Source of the DNA: Nocardia sp. NBC_01329
GTDB lineage: Bacteria; Actinomycetota; Actinomycetes; Mycobacteriales; Mycobacteriaceae
Assembly: GCF_035956715.1 (NCBI RefSeq)
Contig: NZ_CP108381.1
Span: 4,496,001-4,560,000, forward strand
DNA length: 64,000 nt
Reading direction: 5' to 3'
This document shows, one piece after another, positions 54,571 through 63,184 of the stretch. Below the pieces are notes generated by a model. That model searched no databases and was not told where the DNA came from. It saw nothing but the letters and a program-made list of their open reading frames with translations. Within the stretch, counting starts at the first letter, position 1, and every line of letters starts with the position of its first letter. The position numbers and the translations under genes were made by a program.

Positions 54571-55851
54571 GTGTCTATCCCCCAGCCGCTGGAAACGCCG
54601 CAGTCTTCCTATGACGGCTGCCCGATCGTGCCCAGCTCGGTGATCGATGAGGACGGACCGCGAGTAGCGATATACACAAAGGAATTCGCCGCGGATCCGC
54701 AGCGCGTATACCTGGAGCTGAGGGCCCGCTACGGATCACTGGCACCGGTGGAGATCGCCCCGGGTGTGCCGGCCACCCTTGTCGTCACCTACGAGGCCGC
54801 CAAGCGAATTCTGCACGACCCCGAGCACTTTCCGGCCGACCCCCGGATGTGGGAGGCGAACGTACCGCTCGACTGCCCGGTCCGGCCGATGTTGCAGTGG
54901 CGGCCGAATGCCCTCCGCAACTCCGGAATCGCACATACTCGGCTGCGCGCGGCGAACACCTTCGCCATCAACGGGATCGACCTGCACGGCGCGCAGTCCT
55001 TGGTCGAGAAGGTCGCGGTGCCGCTGATCAACGCCTTCTGCATCGATGGACACGCCGATCTGCTCGAACAGTTCGTGCACCCGCTCGTCTTCGAGGTCCT
55101 CAACACCCTGGTCGGCTGCTCGGCCGATATCGGGGCGCGTGTCGCGCAGGGCATGGCCGCCGTATTCGATACCTCCGCGGATGCCGAACAGGGCAACGCG
55201 ATACTGGAATCGGCGCTGTACGAACAAACCGTGCACAGGATCGCCGAGCCCGGCAACGACATCACTACTCGGATGATCGCGCACAGCGCGAACTTGACCG
55301 AGGAGGAGGTGATTCACCAACTTGTCGTCATATACGGGGCGGGGATCGAACCGACGGTCAACCTCATCTTGAATACGTTGCGACTGATGCTGACCGACGA
55401 CCGGTTCGGCGGGGAGATGGTCGGCGGTAGCCTCTCGACCGTGGACGCACTGGAGGAGTTGCTGTTCACCGATCCGCCGCTGGCGAACTTCTGCTTCAGT
55501 TATCCGCGGCAGCCGATCCTCATCGACGGCGTGTGGCTACCGGCGCATCAGCCCGTGCTGATCAGCATGTCCGCGTGTAACAACGATCCCGCGGTACATA
55601 CCGCAGTACACAGCGGAGGTTTCACCGCCAATCGATCCCACCTCGCCTGGGGCGCCGGTCCGCATTCCTGTCCCGCGAAGGACATCTCTTCCACCATCGC
55701 TCGCGTGGCGATAGATCAACTGCTCGATGCGCTACCCGATATCGAGTTGGCGGTCTCCGTCGAGGATTTGCAGTGGCGGTCCGGGCCCTACCATCGCTCC
55801 TTGGCGGGCTTGCCGGTCACGTTCGCACCTGCTCCGCCGATGACTGTGTGA
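54571..55851 (+). CDS. CYP157-like cytochrome P450 lacking the ExxR arginine
   Basis: 426-residue P450. The heme-binding loop is LAWGAGPHSCPAKD with the axial Cys near residue 367. The I-helix reads VIYGAGIEPTVNLI. In the K-helix the invariant ExxR is replaced by ELLF (in LEELLFTDPPLANF, near residue 293). Streptomyces CYP157 enzymes of the conservon operons share this loss. GTG 54571 has GGAG 7 nt upstream. Here no conservon partners (histidine kinase, roadblock, DUF742, GTPase) are adjacent. Catalytic activity uncertain. Confidence 0.88.
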   Translation: MSIPQPLETPQSSYDGCPIVPSSVIDEDGPRVAIYTKEFAADPQRVYLELRARYGSLAPVEIAPGVPATLVVTYEAAKRILHDPEHFPADPRMWEANVPLDCPVRPMLQWRPNALRNSGIAHTRLRAANTFAINGIDLHGAQSLVEKVAVPLINAFCIDGHADLLEQFVHPLVFEVLNTLVGCSADIGARVAQGMAAVFDTSADAEQGNAILESALYEQTVHRIAEPGNDITTRMIAHSANLTEEEVIHQLVVIYGAGIEPTVNLILNTLRLMLTDDRFGGEMVGGSLSTVDALEELLFTDPPLANFCFSYPRQPILIDGVWLPAHQPVLISMSACNNDPAVHTAVHSGGFTANRSHLAWGAGPHSCPAKDISSTIARVAIDQLLDALPDIELAVSVEDLQWRSGPYHRSLAGLPVTFAPAPPMTV

Positions 55852-55914
55852 TCACTCGCGCCGCCGCCTCGGGCGCCCTGAGCCGCCGGCTCTTCGGGCT
55901 GTCCTTCTCGGTGT

Positions 55915-55933
55915 CGTAACACTGCTGGTTACG
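55915..55933. promoter_or_regulatory. Small inverted repeat upstream of gntR
   Basis: CGTAAC (55915-55920), 7-nt spacer, GTTACG (55928-55933), about 50 bases before the gntR start. Weak candidate for a promoter-associated operator or the P450 transcript end. Confidence 0.35.
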
Positions 55934-55983
55934 CTCGACCTCGAGGTTGTGTCTCACCAGGGAACCGGGGCTAACCTCACCAG

Positions 55984-56649
55984 GTGACCACTGCCCAGCA
56001 CCCCGGCCGGACCGCCCCGGGCGCCGCGGTCGCGGACGCCGTGCGCGAGGACATTCTCGCCGGTCGGTTGTCCCCCGGCGACCGGCTGCGCGAAGTGGAT
56101 CTGGCGGAGCGGTTCGGGGTGTCCCGGGTACCGGTCCGCGAGGCACTGTCGCAGTTGCAGAGCGAGGGGTTCGTCACGCTGGTGCGCTATCGCGGGGCCA
56201 CCGTATCGGCGCCGTCGGGGTCGGCGGCGCGGGAACTGGTACAGATCCGGCGGGGGTTGGAGGTGCTGGCGGCGCAGCTGGCGGCACGGTCTCGGGGCGG
56301 GACGGTGGCGGCGGAACTCCAGCGGGTGGTGGAGCGGGGCCGGTCGGCCGATCTGAGCCACGCTCACGACGAGCTGCCGCCGTTGATCCTGCGGTTCCAC
56401 ACGCTGGTCGCCGAGGCGTCGGGTAATCAGCAGTTGCGGGCGATGCTGGAGCAGATCCTCGAGCGGGTGTCCTGGATTTTCGGGCAGCGGCTGGAGAGCC
56501 GAACCCATATCTCGTGGAGCGATCACGCCGCCATCGCGCAGGCGATTCTCAACGGCTCGCCGGTCCAGGCGGGGTATCTGATGGATGAGCACATCGCCCG
56601 GGACGAAGAGCTGCTCGCGGATATGGACGCCGAGGGTTCCAGCGCCTGA
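55984..56649 (+). CDS. GntR family (FadR/FCD) regulator of the cyanurate operon
   Basis: 221-residue regulator. Winged helix-turn-helix: AVREDILAGRLSPGDRLREV, DLAERFGVSRVPVREAL, SQLQSEGFVTLVRYRGA. The C-terminal FCD domain has metal/ligand-site residues (RFHTLVAEASGN, SDHAAIAQAILNG). GTG 55984 is the start, with a weak ribosome-binding site. It is co-directional with and just upstream of the permease-hydrolase operon; two GTATAC-centred palindromes lie between them. Confidence 0.88.
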   Translation: MTTAQHPGRTAPGAAVADAVREDILAGRLSPGDRLREVDLAERFGVSRVPVREALSQLQSEGFVTLVRYRGATVSAPSGSAARELVQIRRGLEVLAAQLAARSRGGTVAAELQRVVERGRSADLSHAHDELPPLILRFHTLVAEASGNQQLRAMLEQILERVSWIFGQRLESRTHISWSDHAAIAQAILNGSPVQAGYLMDEHIARDEELLADMDAEGSSA

Positions 56650-56691
56650 ACAGGCTCGACCCAGCAGAGACCGGTCGGCATGAACGCCAGG

Positions 56692-56703
56692 TTTGTATAC
56701 AAA
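56692..56703. promoter_or_regulatory. GntR operator candidate, site 1
   Basis: TTTGTATACAAA, a perfect 12-bp palindrome with the TTGTATACAA core typical of FadR/FCD-subfamily operators. Centre at 56697.5, 42 bases after the gntR stop. Confidence 0.75.
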
Positions 56704-56774
56704 TCTTCTTCGGCGTTGCGCGTCACTTGCACAGTTCACCGGCATGGAACCTCGAGCAACATCGGCGAAACAGT

Positions 56775-56788
56775 ATTTGTATACAAAT
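56775..56788. promoter_or_regulatory. GntR operator candidate, site 2
   Basis: ATTTGTATACAAAT, a perfect 14-bp palindrome sharing site 1's 12-mer. Centre at 56781.5, exactly 84 bases (eight helical turns) from site 1 and 39 bases before the permease ATG. Confidence 0.78.
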
Positions 56789-56827
56789 TCTGGTGTTGCT
56801 TATTTCTTCTGCCCGAGGCCAGGTCCC

Positions 56828-58159
56828 ATGTCCACAGACGCTGCCCCGACCCAGTCGCCGCCGCTGGCTCCACCCGCTCGCCTACCGTTCTGGCGCACAA
56901 CACTGTTCGGTATCCAGCACGTGCTCGTCATGTACACCGGCTGCGTCGCGGTCCCGCTGGTCTTCGGCGCGGCCCTCGGGCTGGACACCTCCACCATCGC
57001 CACCCTGGTGAACGCCGACCTCCTGGTCGCCGGCGTCATCACCCTCGTGCAGGCCCTCGGTATCGGGAAACTGCTCGGGGCCCGGATGCCGGTGGTGGCG
57101 GGTGCCTCCTTCACCGCGGTGACGCCGATGATCCTGATCGGCGAGGAGTACGGCCTGTCCGCCGTCTACGGCGCCATGATCGCGGCGGGCATCTTCGGCA
57201 TGCTGGTGGCGATCCCGTTCGCCGCGCTGGTGCGGTTCTCCCCGCCGATGGTGCGGGGCGCGGCGGTCACCATGATCGGGTTGTCGCTGATCGGCAAGGC
57301 CGTATCGATGACCTTCGGTGACGAACCGGCGGGTGGCGCGCCGCTGGCGCTGGCTGCCGGGGTGGTCCTCACGATCGTCGTCCTGATGCGTTACGGCCGC
57401 GGCATCGTCGCGCAGTCCGCGGTACTGATCGCGCTGGTGCTCGGAACCCTCGCGGCCGCGGCGCTCTCGCTCACCGATTTCAGTGCCGTCGGCACGGCCG
57501 CCTGGTTCGGCCTGCCCGACCCGTTCCTGTTCGGCACCCCCACCTTCCCGATCGCCGGGATCATCTCGATGTGCCTGGTGATGCTGGTGATCTTCACCGA
57601 ATCCACCGCCTACCTGATGGCCACCGCCGACCACCTCGGCCGCCCGCTGGAACCGAATCGGCTCGCTCGCGCGCTGGGCGCCGACGGAGCCTCCGCCGTG
57701 CTGGGCGGGTTCCTGACCTCGTTCCCCGACACGATCTTCGCCCAGAACGTCAGCCTGGTGCGGATGACCGGGGTGTCGAGCCGCCGGGCGGTCGCTCTCG
57801 CGGGCGGGCTGCTGGTGGCGCTCGGTCTGGTGCCGAAGATGGGCGAGGTGGTCGCCAATCTGCCGGGCGCGGTGATCGGTTCGGTGAGCCTGGTCATGTT
57901 CGCCACCGTCGCCGGCGTCGGAATCGCCACCCTCGCCCGGGTCGACTACACCCGCAACGACAACCTGCTCGTCGTCTCGCTGGCCATGGGGATCGGCATG
58001 ATCCCGGTGGTCGCGCCGGAAGTCTACGAAGGGCTCCCATCGTCGGTCCGGATCATCGCCGGCGGCGCGATCACCAGCACCGTCATCGTGGCCTTCGTCC
58101 TCAATCTCGTCTTCAACCACCTCACCCCGGACCGCACCCAGAAGGAGAGCGCCGCATGA
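56828..58159 (+). CDS. NCS2 nucleobase:cation symporter (uracil/xanthine permease family)
   Basis: 443-residue transporter with about 14 membrane segments. Family features: FGIQHVLVMYTGCVAVPL near the N-terminus, the substrate-site region VIFTESTAYLMATADHLGR near 260 and FLTSFPDTIFAQNVSLVRMTG near 300. Family members import xanthine, uracil or uric acid. Here the downstream hydrolases suggest cyanuric or barbituric acid as substrate (inference). ATG 56828 is used; its stop overlaps the next ATG (ATGA). Confidence 0.9.
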   Translation: MSTDAAPTQSPPLAPPARLPFWRTTLFGIQHVLVMYTGCVAVPLVFGAALGLDTSTIATLVNADLLVAGVITLVQALGIGKLLGARMPVVAGASFTAVTPMILIGEEYGLSAVYGAMIAAGIFGMLVAIPFAALVRFSPPMVRGAAVTMIGLSLIGKAVSMTFGDEPAGGAPLALAAGVVLTIVVLMRYGRGIVAQSAVLIALVLGTLAAAALSLTDFSAVGTAAWFGLPDPFLFGTPTFPIAGIISMCLVMLVIFTESTAYLMATADHLGRPLEPNRLARALGADGASAVLGGFLTSFPDTIFAQNVSLVRMTGVSSRRAVALAGGLLVALGLVPKMGEVVANLPGAVIGSVSLVMFATVAGVGIATLARVDYTRNDNLLVVSLAMGIGMIPVVAPEVYEGLPSSVRIIAGGAITSTVIVAFVLNLVFNHLTPDRTQKESAA

Positions 58160-59214
58160 CCGGTATCGCCCTGTTGACCGTGCCCACCACCGATCCCGGC
58201 GATACCGCCCCCTTCGAAATACTGACCGGAGCCGGTTACCGCACCGGCGACCTCGTCTCGGTGATCGGCAAAACCGAGGGCAACGGCTGCGTCAACGATT
58301 TCAGCCGCACGCTGGCCACCGCCGTCTGGGAACCGCGTATCCCGGAAGCCGCGGTCACCGTGTTCTCCGGTGGCACCGAGGGGGTGCTGAGCCCACACGT
58401 GAACATGTTCGTCCGCGACGACCGCCACCACGCGGGTTTCGATCGAGGCCTGGTCGCGGCCGCACGCCGCAGCCGGGCACTGGATCCCGGGGAGATCGGG
58501 CGGGCGGGCCAGATCGACACGGTCGCCGACACTGTGGGCAAACTGCTCGCCGAGCTCGGCGTGACACCCGCCGATGTCCATCTGGTGCTGGTGAAATGCC
58601 CGCTGCTCACCTCGGACAAGATCACCGCGCTGCATGCCGCGGGCCGGGCGCCCGTCGCTACCGATACCTATGCGTCGATGGGCTGGTCGCGGGCGGCGAG
58701 TTCACTCGGAATCGCCGTCGCACTGGGTGAATGCGACCGGGAGACCGCGCTGCGCGCCCTGGCCGGCGACGCCGATGTCTGGTCGGCCCGGGCCTCCGCC
58801 AGCGCGGGCGCCGAACTCGACGACTGCCATGTGCTGGTGGTCGCCGAGAGCCCGACCGCGGCCAACCCGCTGCGCGCCTTGCACGGGCAGATGGCCGATG
58901 CGATCGACCTGGCCTCGGTGCAGCAGCTGTTGGCGCGGGTGACGGCGGCCGGGGGCACGGTGCGGCAGATCTTCGCCAAGGCGGAGGCCGATCCCCGCGG
59001 CTCGGTGCGGGGTCTGCGGCACACCATGCTCACCGACTCCGATATCAACGCCACCCGGCATGCGCGCGGTGCCGTCGGCGGTCTGTTGGCGGCGCTCAAG
59101 GGCGACGGCGCGGTGTATGTATCCGGCGGCGCCGAGCACCAGGGTCCACCGGGCGGCGGCAGCATCACCGTGATCTACGAACTCCCCACCCCCGAAGGGA
59201 CCGATGCGCCATGA
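58156..59214 (+). CDS. atzD: Cyanuric acid amidohydrolase / barbiturase (AtzD family)
   Basis: 352-residue ring-opening hydrolase. AtzD hallmarks: VIGKTEGNGCVNDFSR, the first Ser site FSGGTEGVLSPH, the second SASAGAELDD, Lys in FAKAEADPRG, SDSDINATRHARG and the third Ser site VSGGAEHQGPPGGG. This three-fold Ser-Lys enzyme opens cyanuric acid to carboxybiuret, or barbituric acid to ureidomalonate. The adjoining biuret-hydrolase-like gene favours cyanuric acid. Coupled to the permease by a 4-base overlap. Confidence 0.92.
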   Translation: MTGIALLTVPTTDPGDTAPFEILTGAGYRTGDLVSVIGKTEGNGCVNDFSRTLATAVWEPRIPEAAVTVFSGGTEGVLSPHVNMFVRDDRHHAGFDRGLVAAARRSRALDPGEIGRAGQIDTVADTVGKLLAELGVTPADVHLVLVKCPLLTSDKITALHAAGRAPVATDTYASMGWSRAASSLGIAVALGECDRETALRALAGDADVWSARASASAGAELDDCHVLVVAESPTAANPLRALHGQMADAIDLASVQQLLARVTAAGGTVRQIFAKAEADPRGSVRGLRHTMLTDSDINATRHARGAVGGLLAALKGDGAVYVSGGAEHQGPPGGGSITVIYELPTPEGTDAP

Positions 59215-59243
59215 GCACCACGACGCGACAAGGAGCTCACCGC

Positions 59244-59945
59244 ATGACCCCCACCACTGTGGACGCCACCCCATACACCTGGCCCTTCGACGGCCCGATC
59301 GACCCCGCCCGCACCGCGCTGCTGTTGATCGACTGGCAGCTCGATTTCTGCGGACGCGGCGGTTACGTCGACCAGATGGGCTACGACCTCTCGCTGACCC
59401 GAGCCGGCCTGGAACCCACCGCGCGGGTCCTCGCCGCCGCACGCGAGCTCGGCCTGACGGTGATCCACACCCGCGAAGGGCATCGCCCCGATCTCGCCGA
59501 CCTGCCCGCGAACAAGCGCTGGCGGTCGGCGCGGGCCGGTGCGGAGATCGGCAGCGCCGGCCCGTGCGGACGCATCCTGGTGCGCGGCGAACCGGGCTGG
59601 GCGATCGTGCCCGAGGTCGCGCCGATTCCCGGCGAACCGGTGGTCGACAAACCCGGCAAGGGCGCCTTCTACGCCACCTATCTCGACCTGCTGCTGCGCA
59701 GTGCGGGTATCACCCACATCATCCTCACCGGTATCACCACCGATGTCTGCGTGCACACCACCATGCGCGAAGCCAACGACCGCGGCTACGAATGCCTGAT
59801 CCTGTCCGACTGCACCGGCGCCACCGAACGCGAACACCACGAAGCGGCGCTGAGCATGGTCACCATGCAGGGCGGGATCTTCGGTGCGGTCGCCACGTCC
59901 GACCAGTTGCTGGCCGCGCTCGGGAAGCAGTCCGTCACCGCATGA
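59244..59945 (+). CDS. biuH: Biuret hydrolase-like cysteine hydrolase (isochorismatase fold)
   Basis: 233-residue cysteine hydrolase. Asp in LLIDWQLDFCGRGGYVD, Lys in VVDKPGKGAFYAT and Cys in GITTDVCVHTTMREANDRG form the catalytic triad. EGHRPDLADLPANKRWRS and the overall sequence resemble biuret hydrolase of rhizobia, which makes allophanate. AGGAG 8 nt before ATG 59244 supports the start; ATG 59211 overlaps the atzD stop and would add 11 residues. Confidence 0.88.
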   Translation: MTPTTVDATPYTWPFDGPIDPARTALLLIDWQLDFCGRGGYVDQMGYDLSLTRAGLEPTARVLAAARELGLTVIHTREGHRPDLADLPANKRWRSARAGAEIGSAGPCGRILVRGEPGWAIVPEVAPIPGEPVVDKPGKGAFYATYLDLLLRSAGITHIILTGITTDVCVHTTMREANDRGYECLILSDCTGATEREHHEAALSMVTMQGGIFGAVATSDQLLAALGKQSVTA

Positions 59946-60598
59946 GAGTCGTTCTGATCCACGGGGTGGCCACGGACAGCCGGGTGTGGGCGGCCACGGT
60001 CGCCGCACTCGGCCCGGCCGTCGAGGTCCACACCCCCGACCGGCCGCAGTCGGGCGATATGGAGACCGAGATCACCGCTCTCGCGTCACTGTGCGAGGGA
60101 GCGTTCGTGGTGGGGGTCAGCGGCGGTGCGACGCTCGGCTTGGAGATGGCTTCCCGAGGAGTCGAATTCGCGGGCGCGCTATTGCACGAACCGGCGGCCG
60201 GATCGCTCGCACCGGGACTGCTCGACGAGGTCGCGCGGTCCTTCGAGCGGGCGGGTGTGGCGGGGTTCGGCAGGACGCTCTACGGTCGCAGTTGGTCACC
60301 GGAACTCACCGTCGCCACCCGCGATACGGTCGCCGGAGAGTTGGCGATGTTCCGAGCGTTCGAACCCCGTCCGGTGGGCACCCTGGCGGATCGGATCACC
60401 GTGACGGTGGGGCAGCATTCCGCGCAGGCCCGCCATCGATCGGTCCGCGACCTCGGTACAGCACTCGGCCTCGAGTACCGGGTCCTTCCCGGGACCGGGC
60501 ACGCCGCGCACCTGGAGATCCCCGCACAGCTGGCGCACTGGATCCGGCAGCGTACCGGCGTCGGTCTCGGCTCCTATCCGATACCGCCGTTTCCGTGA
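59942..60598 (+). CDS. Alpha/beta hydrolase, last gene of the cyanurate operon
   Basis: 218-residue hydrolase. Oxyanion-hole region LIHGVATDSRVW, nucleophile elbow GVSGGATLG near residue 60, and catalytic His in GTGHAAHLE near 192. ATG 59942 overlaps the biuH stop (ATGA). No specific family is recognised. By position it may act on carboxybiuret or an ester form of the substrate; this is speculation. Confidence 0.82.
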   Translation: MRVVLIHGVATDSRVWAATVAALGPAVEVHTPDRPQSGDMETEITALASLCEGAFVVGVSGGATLGLEMASRGVEFAGALLHEPAAGSLAPGLLDEVARSFERAGVAGFGRTLYGRSWSPELTVATRDTVAGELAMFRAFEPRPVGTLADRITVTVGQHSAQARHRSVRDLGTALGLEYRVLPGTGHAAHLEIPAQLAHWIRQRTGVGLGSYPIPPFP

Positions 60599-60955
60599 CC
60601 ACCGCGCGCTGTTCAGAGCCTTTTCCGCGGGAACGAGCGCCGTTCCGGCCGGCCCCGACAGGCATCCGGACCCATTTGTGCTGGGCGCACGAGAGCACGC
60701 CGTTGTTTCATGACGTCCGCCCATAGGAGAAGCGACCGAGGCACCATACGCTGACATTGCCCGGTCCCATCGGGCACGAACCGAAACTCCTCGTTCGTAC
60801 CAGGCCACGACGAGGAAATCGGCACCGATCGGAGTTCGATGTTCCGCGGTCGAGAGGTACAGCGCTCGCACAGCCCGGCGGGTGGGCCGCTGCTCTCTCC
60901 CTAGAACCCCATCGGTTCATCCCACCGGAATCCATCGCGAAAGTACGACTCACGA
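60599..60955. other. Gene-free region
   Basis: 357 bases without a supported gene on either strand and no strong hairpin. Slightly A+T-richer near 60670-60800. Probably holds the promoter for the DUF4254 pair. Confidence 0.5.
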
Positions 60956-61480
60956 ATGCCGCTTCAGCTGTATCTCGCGCCGCAATACGGATTGTCGCCA
61001 CACCATGGCTGTGCATTACCGCTGCCCAGCCCGACCGAGTTGCTGTACGCGGTCGGCGGCCGGAGAGCCGAGGGACCGGTGTGCCGCCTCGCATCCGCGC
61101 TGTCGGAGTCCTACCGGCTCGAATCGGGCCCCGCCGGAGATCGGGCGCGATCTCGCCGGCGGATCCTGATCGCCGAGATCAACGCATGGAGCTCACAACA
61201 CCTACCCGCGCCCACCGCGGGTGTCCGCGTCTACGAGCGCACCCTCGGCGAGCTCATCGATGTGATCGCCGCTGGTGCCGCGCGCGCGTTCCATCTCCTG
61301 GGGCACGACGATCCGGCCGGCGAGCTCATGCACGCGGAATGGACTCGCCTGGCGGAACTACAGATCGCCTACCGCGATCTGGTGCACGATATCGAGATCG
61401 GACGATGCTGCCTCCCGGGCGAACCGCACCTTCGGGCGACTCGTCCGCGGCGCGTGGCCGGAACGGGAGAACCGGCGTGA
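60956..61480 (+). CDS. DUF4254-like protein
   Basis: 174-residue helical, soluble protein. It has an Arg-rich RRRILIAEINAWSSQHLPAP segment, then TLGELIDVIAAGAARAFHLL and MHAEWTRLAELQIAYRDLV, the pattern I associate with DUF4254. Function unknown. GTG of the next gene overlaps its stop (GTGA), so it is co-translated with an alpha/beta hydrolase. Confidence 0.65.
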   Translation: MPLQLYLAPQYGLSPHHGCALPLPSPTELLYAVGGRRAEGPVCRLASALSESYRLESGPAGDRARSRRRILIAEINAWSSQHLPAPTAGVRVYERTLGELIDVIAAGAARAFHLLGHDDPAGELMHAEWTRLAELQIAYRDLVHDIEIGRCCLPGEPHLRATRPRRVAGTGEPA

Positions 61481-62298
61481 GCGGGTCGGATATGGATATC
61501 CCCACCGAGTTGGGCACGCTGCGGGTCCGGGTCACCGGATCGGGGCCGGCGATGCTCCTGTGGCCGAGTCTGCTGATGGACCACACCCTCTGGGACGCGC
61601 AGGTCGCCTATTTCTCGCCGCGTTTCACCACCATCGCCGTCGATCCACCGGGCCACGGCGCGAGCACACCGCTCGCCCGACCTTTCACCTTCGAGGAATG
61701 TGCGCGATGTGTCCTCCAGATCCTCGACGCACTGGGTATCGACCGCGCGCATTTCGTCGGAAATTCCTGGGGCGCGATGATCGGCGCCACTTTCGGCGCG
61801 GTCCATCCCGAGCGAGTGCTGACCGCCGTGCTGATGAACGGGACCGCCACACCGGCCGGGATGCGCCAGCGCCTCGAATTCCGAGCCCTGCTCGCGTTCG
61901 CTCGAATCCTCGGCGGATACCGGGGGCCGCTCACCCGTTCCGCGCTCTCCGCCTTCCTCGGTCCGACAACCATGCGGACCAGACCGGATGTGGTCGCGCG
62001 AGTACGGCACACTGTGCGCGCCAACGACGTCGGGTCGACCCGGCACGCGGTGCACAGTGTGGTCATCCGCCGGCCCGATCAGCGACAACTGCTCGACCGG
62101 ATACGCACGCCCACAGCGGTCGTCGGTGGCCGACAGGATTCGACATTCCCGCCCGCCGAGGTCGAGGAGCTGGCGCGTAGCGTCCCCGGAGCCGAACTGT
62201 CGTTCCTGGAAGACGGTCATCTACTCGCAGTAGAAGTACCGGACCAGGTGAACTCCCTGATCGACGACTTCCTCCGCCGGCACGAACCGCACGGCTGA
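61477..62298 (+). CDS. Alpha/beta fold hydrolase
   Basis: 273-residue hydrolase: VDPPGHGAST strand/loop, nucleophile elbow HFVGNSWGAMIG near residue 98, Asp in VVGGRQDSTF and His in LEDGHLLAVE near 251. Similar in layout to 3-oxoadipate enol-lactonase and haloalkane-dehalogenase-like proteins. GTG 61477 overlaps the DUF4254 stop by four bases. Substrate unknown. Confidence 0.85.
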   Translation: MSGSDMDIPTELGTLRVRVTGSGPAMLLWPSLLMDHTLWDAQVAYFSPRFTTIAVDPPGHGASTPLARPFTFEECARCVLQILDALGIDRAHFVGNSWGAMIGATFGAVHPERVLTAVLMNGTATPAGMRQRLEFRALLAFARILGGYRGPLTRSALSAFLGPTTMRTRPDVVARVRHTVRANDVGSTRHAVHSVVIRRPDQRQLLDRIRTPTAVVGGRQDSTFPPAEVEELARSVPGAELSFLEDGHLLAVEVPDQVNSLIDDFLRRHEPHG

Positions 62299-62326
62299 AA
62301 TCCGCATCCGGCGATCCGATCCGGGT

Positions 62327-63184
62327 TCACAACCGGTCGGCCGTACCGGTGTTCGCGGTCCGTCCACGCTGCGCCGCGAAAATCAACCCGCGCGCCTTCT
62401 CCCCTGTCACCGACTGCCCGGCGAGGGCATCGAACGCCCGCCCGTACACATCGATCTCCCGGGGCTGGGTGATGGTGAGTTCGGCGGCGGTCCCCTCCAC
62501 CATCACCAGTCGGTTGTCGAACATGGCGAAATTGGTGGATACCACCAGCGCCTCGGCGGTGAACGGCACGATCCCGATGGTCACTCGCGGCATACCGATG
62601 ATGGACGAGAGCCGGTCGAGCTGACCGAGCATGACGGCATCGTCGCCGACCGTGGTGTAGAGCGCTTGTTCGGCGATCAGGAAATGGAACAGGTGGTCGC
62701 GCTGGTAGAGGATGCGCTGGCGTTCCATCCGCTTCGACACCGCGTTGTCGACATCATCGGGGATGCGATGGAATTCGATACCGCGGCGCAGTTTGGCGGC
62801 GGCGTATTCCGCGGTCTGGAGTAGACCGGGAACGATCTGCGGCTGGAAGTCCCGGATATGGGCGGACGCCGCTTCGAGTTTCAGCGATTTCTGTTGCCGA
62901 CGGCCGAGGCCGGTGCCGAGGATCTTGCGCCATTCGAGGTAGGCGACATCGATGGTGTTGGAGGTGGCCAGTAGGTCCGGTAGCTGATCTTCGGCGCCGC
63001 AGTGACGGCAGTAGGCGCGGATATCGTCGTCGGAGGGTCTTATCCGCGCGAATTCGATCTTGCTCACCTTCGACTCGTGCCAGCCCGCGAGCAGGGCGAG
63101 TCTTCGGTTGGTGAGCCCGGCCTGGCGCCGGAGCTCCCGGAGCCGTGCCCCGAGAGCTTCTCGCGCGTCGTGCACTTCGTTCAT
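62327..63184 (-). CDS. XRE-family regulator with DUF5753 domain (Scr1-like)
   Basis: 285-residue regulator. N-terminal helix-turn-helix (RLRELRRQAGLTNRRLALLA, AGWHESKVSKIEFARIRPS), then DUF5753 (IVPGLLQTAEYA, ISKRMERQRIL-like SKRMERQRILY, GTAAELTITQPREIDVY). Actinobacterial regulators of this type form cassettes with DUF397 or DUF6879 proteins. ATG 63184 overlaps the DUF6879 stop (ATGA); the open frame further upstream is shadow. Confidence 0.92.
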   Translation of the reverse strand: MNEVHDAREALGARLRELRRQAGLTNRRLALLAGWHESKVSKIEFARIRPSDDDIRAYCRHCGAEDQLPDLLATSNTIDVAYLEWRKILGTGLGRRQQKSLKLEAASAHIRDFQPQIVPGLLQTAEYAAAKLRRGIEFHRIPDDVDNAVSKRMERQRILYQRDHLFHFLIAEQALYTTVGDDAVMLGQLDRLSSIIGMPRVTIGIVPFTAEALVVSTNFAMFDNRLVMVEGTAAELTITQPREIDVYGRAFDALAGQSVTGEKARGLIFAAQRGRTANTGTADRL

